A stretch of DNA of 12,802 nucleotides from CAYGTK01 sp964352775 (GTDB lineage Bacteria; Bacteroidota; Bacteroidia; Chitinophagales; CAIOSU01), in contig CAYGTK010000123.1 in the NCBI GenBank assembly GCA_964352775.1, positions 1-12,802 of the forward strand, written 5' to 3'. Of the stretch, positions 6,122-12,802 are shown piece after piece. Made by a program: the position numbers and the translations under genes. Below the pieces are notes generated by a model that saw only the letters and a program-made list of their open reading frames with translations, did not search any database and was not told the origin of the DNA. The first letter of the stretch is position 1. Each line of letters opens with the position of its first letter.

Positions 6122-7681
6122 ATGCGTGTACTATTTCTTTTTCTACTGTTTGCTTTTACCTTCTGTTTTTCTTCCTTTGCTCAGAGCTTTCAGGATAACC
6201 TAGATAAGTATTGGAGTTATCGTGACAGACTAACTACTGATTTTATGGTAGTAGGAGAGGAGGAAGGTAAAAGCCTGCCAGCACTATATCGAGATACTGC
6301 AACTAATGAGTTAGGCTACGCCGAAACTCCTGTTTGGCATGGTTGGTACATGGCTACACTAGCATTGGAGTATCACTTGCTAACCAATAACTATCCCGAT
6401 TATGATAATGGAATACCTAATGCTTTGGATAACACCAAAGAAGAACTAGGTTTAGCATTAAGGTCTACCATCCGTTTAGATGAAACTGGAGAGACGGATT
6501 ATTACTGGCCAACAACAGTTTGCACTAGTGATGTAGCCATACGCAATGGATTTTTCATTAGGGATGATGTGCCAGCTGGTTTTGAACCCTTTTATCCAGG
6601 TATTTCATTAGTTAGGGGAGCTTATAACAGTAGCGATATTTTCTTAAAAGAAATGAGCCAAGATCAAGCGTATCATTTACTTATGGGCTTAGCCGTAATA
6701 GCCAAAGTAATTCCCGATAACCTTGAGTATGATGGATTACCAATACGGCAAGAAGCTATTGCTCAAGCAAAATTGATAATAGAGTGGATGCACCGAGACA
6801 ACTGGATGATATTAAACCCAGTATGTTTTGATAATGGTGCCCCCAAGATGGTGTTGCGAGGAGGCGATGTAACTAACCTATCCGTTGGATTGAATGAAAT
6901 GTATAAATTCTTTACTGATGGAACTGCTGATTTTGATAGCGACATAAATGCCCTAGCTGCTTTTATATGGCCAACCTTGCAAGACCCTAATAACCCAGGC
7001 TTTGGTAATATTGATAATAAACATATGACTAGCGTGCTTAGCGCAGTGGGTAATGCTTTTGGAGATAGTACCTACACTGTACTTATGGACTTAGCGGAAG
7101 AAGATCGCTGGCACATTTGGCCTTTGCTCCATTCGCTATTGCACGATGCTACTGGTTCGCCCAACTTTGCTACGCTTAAACCCGAAATGGATTTTTGGGT
7201 AGATAGTTTGATAAAAGCCGCGCCTGTTAGTTTCCCCATATGTACTTGGCCAAATGTGAACACGCATGGCTACTCTGCCATCAATCGATTCTTGAGAACC
7301 ATAGAAGAGCAGTATGAAGGCCGCGATATAAATGTGAACCGCGTATGGAATGGTTTAGACTTTATGCTACTCTATAACCTGAACTATGCCGTTAACCCCA
7401 ACCTTTGGCCTCAGGATACTACATCCATTATCGAAAAGGATGAGCAACTTGCTTTTAGTCTATATCCTAATCCAGCATCCAGCAAGCTTTTTGTCGAGCT
7501 TCCGCAAGGTATTGATGGTGGTAAAGTACTGGTATACAATATACAAGGCAGCGAAGTGCTAAATGCTGAAATCACTTCAGGTAGAATGGAGTTGAATACC
7601 GCTGAGCTTTCTTCAGGTTGTTACGCTGTAAAGGTGGTAGTGGGTAATTCGGTAGGGGTGGAGTTATTGGTTGTTGAATAG
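6122..7681 (+). CDS. Secreted protein of unknown function with T9SS C-terminal sorting domain
   Basis: The 519-residue product begins with a clear signal peptide (MRVLFLFLLFAFTFCFSSFA, cleavage probably near AQS). ATG at 6122 is preferred to the in-frame ATG at 6089, which would put 11 extra, charged residues before it. Residues from about 440 form a type IX sorting domain: the entry motif LYPNPASSKL (447-456), then beta-strands (VLVYNIQGSEV) and the typical GCYAVKVVVGN ending. The protein is therefore carried across the outer membrane by T9SS and then released or anchored at the surface. The main part (about 22-430) is not a family I recognise. It is rich in aromatic residues and in predicted helices such as QDQAYHLLMGLAVIAKVI and AIAQAKLIIEWMH, which would suit a helical toroid fold like those of some carbohydrate-active enzymes, but no catalytic motif can be named. 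The 3' end overlaps the converging MORN-protein gene by 18 nt. Confidence 0.88.
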   Translation: MRVLFLFLLFAFTFCFSSFAQSFQDNLDKYWSYRDRLTTDFMVVGEEEGKSLPALYRDTATNELGYAETPVWHGWYMATLALEYHLLTNNYPDYDNGIPNALDNTKEELGLALRSTIRLDETGETDYYWPTTVCTSDVAIRNGFFIRDDVPAGFEPFYPGISLVRGAYNSSDIFLKEMSQDQAYHLLMGLAVIAKVIPDNLEYDGLPIRQEAIAQAKLIIEWMHRDNWMILNPVCFDNGAPKMVLRGGDVTNLSVGLNEMYKFFTDGTADFDSDINALAAFIWPTLQDPNNPGFGNIDNKHMTSVLSAVGNAFGDSTYTVLMDLAEEDRWHIWPLLHSLLHDATGSPNFATLKPEMDFWVDSLIKAAPVSFPICTWPNVNTHGYSAINRFLRTIEEQYEGRDINVNRVWNGLDFMLLYNLNYAVNPNLWPQDTTSIIEKDEQLAFSLYPNPASSKLFVELPQGIDGGKVLVYNIQGSEVLNAEITSGRMELNTAELSSGCYAVKVVVGNSVGVELLVVE

Positions 7682-8371
7682 TTTTTCCTTTATTAACTCA
7701 CCATATTCATAGGTCACTTCCTTCTCTAGTTTGCCATCGGGTGTAAAGTATTGCCATAGGCCATGCTTGGATGTTTGTGTGGGTTCAGGCACAACTATTT
7801 CGGTTACTTGTTCAAGGGTAACAAGGTCGAAAAACAACATTGTATCACTTTTTATAGGTTTCGCCGAATACGTTCCCAGTATATGGGGCTTACCGTTAGA
7901 GTGGTAGTTGTTCCATTCACCCATTTTTAATTTGTACTTGTATTTACCACTAGAGATAAGAGTCCCATTTGTATCAAAATCTTCAAAAGACTTTAAACTG
8001 TAGTCATATTCTCTGATGGACTTGATTTTTCCATTCTGATGATAGCTTTTCCATGCCCCGCGTTTTCCTACTTCATAGTAACCAGAATCGCTTAATTGTC
8101 CATTAGAATGGTAATATAAGGCGATTCCATTCATACGGAATACATAACTATCATTACTGTACTCTGTAATTGCCTCAAATGTTACGGGGTTATAGAAAGT
8201 GATGGTGTCTGCTGCCCCTAAGCCCAAGTCACATTCCACTCTGCTTTTTAGTGTGCCATGAGGATAATAGCTCATTTTGATGTACTTATCACTATACCCA
8301 TCATTTGCATCAGTCTGACCATCAACGATGGAGCAGGTAAAGGCAAAAAGAATTAGGAATAGATACTTCAT
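7664..8371 (-). CDS. Exported MORN-repeat protein (MORN_2/YwqK-like)
   Basis: This 235-residue protein has an N-terminal signal peptide (MKYLFLILFAFTCSIVDG, then QT). Cys13 lies inside the hydrophobic core and does not form a convincing lipobox. The rest is built of MORN-type repeats of the form Y-x-x-x-G-x-L/I/K followed by a GxW turn. Visible units include YYPHGTLKS (35-43), YYHSNGQLSDSG (86-97) with GAW (105-107), YHQNGKIKS (110-118), and FDTNGTLISSG (132-142) with GEW (151-153). YHSNGKPHILG (156-166) and GLWQYFTPDGKL (204-215) complete the set. Such proteins are common in Bacteroidota and form beta-hairpin sheets; their role is mostly unknown, although YwqK relatives are annotated as antitoxin components. 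No toxin gene is next to it here. The stop lies inside the end of the converging secreted-protein gene. Confidence 0.85.
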   Translation of the reverse strand: MKYLFLILFAFTCSIVDGQTDANDGYSDKYIKMSYYPHGTLKSRVECDLGLGAADTITFYNPVTFEAITEYSNDSYVFRMNGIALYYHSNGQLSDSGYYEVGKRGAWKSYHQNGKIKSIREYDYSLKSFEDFDTNGTLISSGKYKYKLKMGEWNNYHSNGKPHILGTYSAKPIKSDTMLFFDLVTLEQVTEIVVPEPTQTSKHGLWQYFTPDGKLEKEVTYEYGELIKEKLFNNQ

Positions 8372-8488
8372 GCCTACAAGTTAACAGATGTAAGTAACAT
8401 TTGAATAATGGTAAAGTGATACCACTAACAACCCACTTTGCAGATCCATCGGGAAAAAGTTAGCTTAGTACTAACCAAAACCAACCGC

Positions 8489-8920
8489 ATGATACGTTTC
8501 CTGCTGTTCCTATGTGCCATAGTCGCATTCCTCTTCTCAAGTGGCTGTAAAACTACTATGGTCAGTCAGCCTTCGGAATTTGAAGGCCCTCGATTTGAAT
8601 TCGGTAGTGGTGGTGGTATTACTGGGCTATATAATACTTATCATCTGTTGCAGAACGGTCAGCTATTTAAGGCCGATGCACAGGGAGCTACTAAAGAGAT
8701 AGCTCAACTTTCGAAGGCAGATGTAAAATCCATATTTACGAAAGCGAAGAAGATAAACCTTGCGGGCATGGATCATAACAAGCCTGGTAACTTCAACTAC
8801 TTCATCAACTATACTCTGAAAGGGGAAACAACTAAAACCCAGTGGGCCAATAAACAAGAAGCCCCAGCAGGATTAGTGGAACTATACCAACAACTAAGCG
8901 CCTTAACGGAGAAAAAATAA
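8489..8920 (+). CDS. Small lipoprotein, possible emfourin-like inhibitor of the adjacent M4 protease
   Basis: The 143-residue product has a lipoprotein signal (MIRFLLFLCAIVAFLFSSGC) with Cys20 as the lipidated residue. ATG at 8489 places the signal correctly; an upstream in-frame TTG at 8438 would add 17 polar residues. The residues after Cys20 (KTTMV) lack the acidic signal that sends Bacteroidota lipoproteins to the cell surface, so a periplasm-facing location is likely. The mature part has FEFGSGGGITG (36-46), strands with a QNGQL turn (55-59), LSKADVKSIF (74-83), NFNYFINYTLKG (101-112) and a final helix. The glycine-rich SGGG-x-x-G start, the turn, the helix and the F-x-Y strand resemble, by my reading, the layout of emfourin, a protein inhibitor of M4 proteases. 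The M4 protease gene starts 5 nt downstream. The gene and its lipidation are well supported; the inhibitor role is inference. Confidence 0.8.
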   Translation: MIRFLLFLCAIVAFLFSSGCKTTMVSQPSEFEGPRFEFGSGGGITGLYNTYHLLQNGQLFKADAQGATKEIAQLSKADVKSIFTKAKKINLAGMDHNKPGNFNYFINYTLKGETTKTQWANKQEAPAGLVELYQQLSALTEKK

Positions 8921-8925
8921 ATGAT

Positions 8926-11900
8926 ATGAAAGCCTTCATCCAATACTTTACCATTAGCCTTATTGTCATTTTTGGTGTGCAGAATGTACATGCGCAGGCA
9001 GAACATATGGCCTTTCCCAATGAGCGCCAAGCTCCTGAAGAGCAGCGCGAAATGCGTGAGCCCGCACAATATATTGATGCTAGCCAAACAGCTATTGTAA
9101 GAACTAAACAAAGCATGATGGTAGACCCTATTGTGTTTCCAAGAAACTGGAAGACCAATAAGGAAAAGCCTTATGAAGTAAGCATTACTAGAGATGCGGT
9201 TACGGGTATGCCCTTGAAAGCTGTATTCGCAAAAGGAAGTTTTTCTGCTTCAGAGATCACTGAGGCTAGTATAACCGATAATGTAAAGAAGATACTTGCC
9301 AGCATCGGTCACCAATATGGTTTGACCAATGCTGCGGATATGTTCGCAATTAAAACCTTGAATATTGATGACTTGGGTATTGGACACGTTAAGCTGTACC
9401 AAACATATAAAGGCATAGAGGTATTTGGGGCTGAACTCGGCATCCATTTTTATGAAGATGGAAGCGCAGTAATATTGGGGCGCTCTCAACCCGAACCAGC
9501 TATTGCTACTATCAACCCAAGCTATGCGGAACAACAGGCAAAAGATCTATCCTTAACAGATGTGGCTACAAGAGACGTTTTAGTAGAACTGAATGAATGG
9601 CAAAAGGAAATGCTGGACTATGATGGCCCTGAAGCAGAGTTGGTGGTGTTTCCATCCCGTGAGCAGTTTGGGCAATTCCATTTAGCTTGGCATGTAACGG
9701 TTCATAATACCTTCATCAAACATTGGGAATATTTTATTGATGCGCATACAGGTGAGGTATTATTAGCTTACGATCATACTTGTTCCATAGGTCCATTTAC
9801 CGCGAATGCTACTGACTTAAATGGTGTGAGTAGAACCATTAATACTTTCGAAGACAATGCAGGCACTTTCCATATGGTAGATGCTTCTCGCCCAATGTTC
9901 ATGGGGAATAATGCTACTTTTCCAGCCGCTGGCCAGGGTACTATAGTAACGCTTGACCTTCAGAACACAAATCTGAACAACCCCACTGCGGCAGACATTA
10001 CCTCACCAAATAATAATTGGAACAACCCTACCGCTGTATCAGCGCATTACAATTCTAATATAGCTTATGAGTATTTCAGAACGGTACACAATCGCAACTC
10101 TATTAACGGACAAGGGGGCGATGTGGTATCATTTATCAATGTGGCCGATGACAACGGTGGTGGATTAGATAATGCATTTTGGAACGGTCAATTCATGTTC
10201 TACGGAAATGGCAGCACCAACTTTTTCCCACTAGCAGCTAGTTTAGATGTGGGTGGACACGAAATGAGCCACGGTGTTATACAGAACACAGCCGACTTAG
10301 TTTATATGGATGAACCTGGTGCACTGAACGAATCGTTCGCTGATGTATTTGGTGCGATGGTAGATAGAGCAGATTGGTTGTTGGGAGAAGATGTGGTGCG
10401 CCCAGCATCTTTCCCGTCTGGAGCTTTACGTGATATGGAAGACCCACACAATGGCGGTAATCAACTGGGCGACCCTGGGTGGCAACCAGATAATACTAGC
10501 GAGCAATTTACAGGTACACAAGATAATGGTGGGGTACACATCAATAGTGGTATCACTAACCGCGCTTACTACCTGTTCTGCACAGCTACTACTAAAGAAA
10601 TAGGTGAGCAGGTGTGGTACCGTGCCTTATCGCAGTACCTAACTAAATCATCCAAATTCATTGATTGCAGAATAGCGATAGAGCAAGCCTGTACAGATCT
10701 TCATGGAGCTAACTCGCCTGAATTGGCTGCTGCACAGTCGGCCTTTACCACCGTAGGTATCGGTAGCGGCCCAGGTACTAATACCAACCCGACTTTGCCT
10801 ACCAACCCAGGGCAGGAATTCGTGCTAATAACAGATGTGAACCAGAACGACCCTAATACACTGTACATCGCTAATTCTGATGCATCTAACTTTACGCCTG
10901 TATCCACTACTTCTGTTAACTTCCGTCCATCGGTGGTAGATGATGGTAGTGCAGCGGCTTTCGTAAGTACGGGGAACAACATATTTGCCGTCTCGCTAGA
11001 CCCAAATGCACCGAATGAATCGCAATTGACTACTGATAATTTCTGGTCTACAGTAAGTGTATCAAAAGATGGTAGTAAGCTGGCTGCAATAAGTACCAAT
11101 TTAGATACTGCTATTTATGTGTATGATTTCCCATCTCAACAATGGGCTAAGTTTCGACTATACAACCCTACCACGGCGCAGGGTGGTGTAAACTTAGGTG
11201 GTGTTCGCTTTGCTGAAGCTTTGGAATGGGATTACTCGGGCGAATATGTGATATACGATGCCTTTAATGAAATACCTAACTCTCCTTCCTATTGGGATGT
11301 GGGTGTTATCCGTGTATGGGACAACAGTACTAACAACTTTGGTGATGGACAGATACAGAAGATATTCACGGGGCTTCCTGCCAATGTGAGTATTGGTAAC
11401 CCAAGCATCTCTAAAACTTCACCCAATGTGCTTTCATTTGACTTGCTAGATGAGAGTTCAGGTTCACAAGAGTTCTTTGTAGTGGCTGCTAATATTGAGA
11501 CGGGCGATGTAGCTACGGTTTTCCAACAAGATAGAGTGGGTACACCAAGCTACTCGCTTAACGATGGTATTATAGGCTTCTCTGCCGCAAATACTAATGG
11601 CGACCCTTCTATTGGGGTAATACCTATTGGGTCAGATAAGATAACCCCAAGTGGACAAGCAGCCTTGTTTACCGAGTTTGCCATTTGGCCAGTTTGGTAT
11701 GGTAATGGTTTCAGAGTGGTTTCTATTAACGAGGAACAGGAGAGTAGCATTGAATTACTAGCTATGCCAAATCCATTTGATAATACCTTGCAAATAGCCA
11801 TTACTTCTGACGGAGCTAAAGGAGAAGTAACCCTTGAGTTAATGAACTTACTTGGTCAGGTGAAGTATACCCAAACCACTACTATTCAGGCTGGAACAGA

Positions 11901-12000
11901 AACGATACGTGTAGAGACTGGTGACCTAGCCACAGGGCAATACTTTTTGCGTGTAAGTGACGGAACTTCGGTTCAAACTCTGAGGGTAATGAAACAATAA
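8926..12000 (+). CDS. Secreted M4 (thermolysin-family) metalloprotease with beta-propeller and T9SS domain
   Basis: This is a 1024-residue preproenzyme. The signal peptide is residues 1-23 (cleavage after VHA). An FTP/PepSY-type propeptide follows (about 105-280), which in this family inhibits and folds the enzyme. The M4 catalytic domain spans about 285-612. Zinc ligands His445 and His449 and the catalytic Glu446 lie in HEMSH. The third ligand is Glu469 in GALNESFAD, 20 residues after His449 as in thermolysin, and His538 in GGVHINSG matches the catalytic histidine. A Gly/Pro/Thr/Asn linker leads to a region (about 631-935) with repeated WD40/TolB-like blades (FRPSVVDDGSAAAFV, STVSVSKDGSKLAAIS, ALEWDYSGEYVIY). 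It ends in a T9SS sorting domain (about 940-1024, MPNPFDNTLQIAI and ATGQYFLRVSDG). The protein is thus exported, activated and displayed or released outside the cell. The ATG at 8926 is 5 nt after the lipoprotein stop. Catalytic residues are complete. Confidence 0.95.
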   Translation: MKAFIQYFTISLIVIFGVQNVHAQAEHMAFPNERQAPEEQREMREPAQYIDASQTAIVRTKQSMMVDPIVFPRNWKTNKEKPYEVSITRDAVTGMPLKAVFAKGSFSASEITEASITDNVKKILASIGHQYGLTNAADMFAIKTLNIDDLGIGHVKLYQTYKGIEVFGAELGIHFYEDGSAVILGRSQPEPAIATINPSYAEQQAKDLSLTDVATRDVLVELNEWQKEMLDYDGPEAELVVFPSREQFGQFHLAWHVTVHNTFIKHWEYFIDAHTGEVLLAYDHTCSIGPFTANATDLNGVSRTINTFEDNAGTFHMVDASRPMFMGNNATFPAAGQGTIVTLDLQNTNLNNPTAADITSPNNNWNNPTAVSAHYNSNIAYEYFRTVHNRNSINGQGGDVVSFINVADDNGGGLDNAFWNGQFMFYGNGSTNFFPLAASLDVGGHEMSHGVIQNTADLVYMDEPGALNESFADVFGAMVDRADWLLGEDVVRPASFPSGALRDMEDPHNGGNQLGDPGWQPDNTSEQFTGTQDNGGVHINSGITNRAYYLFCTATTKEIGEQVWYRALSQYLTKSSKFIDCRIAIEQACTDLHGANSPELAAAQSAFTTVGIGSGPGTNTNPTLPTNPGQEFVLITDVNQNDPNTLYIANSDASNFTPVSTTSVNFRPSVVDDGSAAAFVSTGNNIFAVSLDPNAPNESQLTTDNFWSTVSVSKDGSKLAAISTNLDTAIYVYDFPSQQWAKFRLYNPTTAQGGVNLGGVRFAEALEWDYSGEYVIYDAFNEIPNSPSYWDVGVIRVWDNSTNNFGDGQIQKIFTGLPANVSIGNPSISKTSPNVLSFDLLDESSGSQEFFVVAANIETGDVATVFQQDRVGTPSYSLNDGIIGFSAANTNGDPSIGVIPIGSDKITPSGQAALFTEFAIWPVWYGNGFRVVSINEEQESSIELLAMPNPFDNTLQIAITSDGAKGEVTLELMNLLGQVKYTQTTTIQAGTETIRVETGDLATGQYFLRVSDGTSVQTLRVMKQ

Positions 12001-12020
12001 GGCAAGAGCTAAAGAATAAT

Positions 12021-12802
12021 ATGAAATTTAGAGGAAGGCAGAAAAGTAGCAATGTAGATGATCGCCGAGGTGGTGCTGGAGCTAAAAAGGCTGGTGGTAT
12101 AAGTATAGTGGTTATCATTGTAGGGCTTATTTATGTGTTGATGGGTGGCAACCCACAGGATGTATTACAAGCGGTGGGCAACAGTAGCCAAACCACCAAC
12201 CAGCAGAGCAATTATCAACCTACTGCTGAAGAGGAAGAACTGGCTGAATTCGTTTCTGTTACGCTGAAGTATACAGAGGATGTTTGGAACAAGGTATTCC
12301 GTGAGCAACTGGGCAGAACATACCAAGAGCCGATATTGGTTCTGTTTTCAGGTCAGGTGCGTTCCGCCTGTGGGGCTGCAAGTTCAGCAACGGGACCGTT
12401 CTACTGCCCAGGTGATAACAAACTGTATATCGATTTGAGTTTTTATAAAGACTTGAAGAATAAGTTTGGGGCGCCAGGTGATTTCGCCATGGCCTATGTA
12501 GTAGCGCATGAGGTAGGCCACCATGTTCAAAATCTATTGGGTACAAGCCGCCAAGTACAATCACAACGCAACCAGATAAGCAAAACGGAATACAATAAGC
12601 TTTCTGTAAAGCTAGAGCTACAAGCAGATTTCTATGCAGGTCTATGGGCCCGCCATTCAGAAGAAATGAACCGTATGCTGGAAAAAGGCGACCTAGAGGA
12701 AGCCCTGAACGCTGCCCACGCCATTGGTGATGACAGGTTGCAAAAACGTTCGCAAGGCTACGTAGTACCCGATGCTTTCACCCACGGCACCAGTGCCCAA
12801 CG
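12021..12802 (+). CDS. YpfJ-family neutral zinc metallopeptidase (3' end outside window)
   Basis: The frame is open from ATG 12021 to the window edge (260 codons). The short basic N-terminus (KFRGRQKSSNVDDRRGGG) is followed by one membrane segment (about 27-43, GISIVVIIVGLIYVLMGG). A Gln/Asn/Ser-rich linker comes next, then the peptidase domain. The zinc motif HEVGHH is at 163-168, with Glu164 catalytic. The downstream LELQADFYAG (198-207) carries the likely third ligand Glu199. A Cys pair around SACGAASSATGPFYC is also typical of this family, annotated as putative neutral zinc metallopeptidase (PF04228); its substrates are poorly known. The gene starts 20 nt after the M4 protease stop, so co-transcription is likely. 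The remaining C-terminus is probably short, because the YVVPDAFTHG motif lies close to the end in relatives. Confidence 0.9.
   Translation, partial: MKFRGRQKSSNVDDRRGGAGAKKAGGISIVVIIVGLIYVLMGGNPQDVLQAVGNSSQTTNQQSNYQPTAEEEELAEFVSVTLKYTEDVWNKVFREQLGRTYQEPILVLFSGQVRSACGAASSATGPFYCPGDNKLYIDLSFYKDLKNKFGAPGDFAMAYVVAHEVGHHVQNLLGTSRQVQSQRNQISKTEYNKLSVKLELQADFYAGLWARHSEEMNRMLEKGDLEEALNAAHAIGDDRLQKRSQGYVVPDAFTHGTSAQ

Noticed and set aside
7664..8371. MORN-repeat gene as the antitoxin half of a toxin-antitoxin pair
   Set aside because: No small toxin gene is adjacent and the protein has an export signal, so the YwqK antitoxin label is not supported here.
8409..8424. TGGTA and TACCA inverted repeat upstream of the lipoprotein gene
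   Set aside because: Only 5 bp with a 6-nt loop and no promoter consensus nearby; it could easily be chance.
8832..9158. Minus-strand open frame across the lipoprotein-protease junction
   Set aside because: It is antisense to two well-supported genes and has no start context or domain of its own.
8926..12000. Classification of the large protease as fungalysin (M36)
   Set aside because: The propeptide and T9SS tail fit both families, but the HEMSH site with Glu 20 residues on in GALNESFAD and the GGVHINSG motif are those of M4.

Overview
The window looks like chromosomal DNA of a Bacteroidota species (Flavobacteriia- or Cytophagia-like, probably free-living and aquatic). The evidence is two secreted proteins ending in type IX secretion (T9SS) C-terminal sorting domains, promoter -7 boxes of the Bacteroidota form TAnnTTTG, a tRNA gene without encoded CCA, moderately low GC, and alternative GTG/TTG starts. 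Genus cannot be fixed from this sequence.

Layout. 1-1165: the 3' end of an RseP-type site-2 protease gene, followed 4 nt later by an unrecognised exported protein. 1183-1359: tRNA-Leu(CAA) with its own promoter and a strong intrinsic terminator. 1363-3697 (minus strand): an apparently solitary C5-cytosine DNA methyltransferase and, upstream of it, an SbtA-family sodium/bicarbonate permease. 3836-4129: a small protein with one membrane segment. 4132-6008 (minus strand): a two-gene unit with a membrane di-iron hydroxylase fused to two CDGSH iron-sulfur motifs, then the rRNA pseudouridine synthase RluF. 6122-7681: a secreted T9SS protein of unknown function, converging with and overlapping a MORN-repeat protein (7664-8371, minus). 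8489-12802: a tight plus-strand cluster of a small lipoprotein, a large M4 (thermolysin-family) metalloprotease carrying a beta-propeller and a T9SS domain, and a YpfJ-like membrane zinc peptidase that runs off the window.

How the genes may work together. The last three genes are separated by only 5 and 20 nt and read as one operon built around a secreted protease. The small lipoprotein has the N-terminal glycine-rich signature and general layout I associate with emfourin-type protein inhibitors of M4 proteases, so a protease/inhibitor pair is the most interesting hypothesis here (inference). The hydroxylase-CDGSH fusion is the second: the iron-sulfur tail may deliver electrons to the di-iron site, as cytochrome b5 domains do in other members of that superfamily. 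The methyltransferase next to tRNA-Leu, with a perfect palindrome in its promoter region, may be an acquired, self-regulated gene.

No CRISPR array, insertion sequence, phage or complete restriction system is visible. There is no gene-free stretch longer than about 140 nt.
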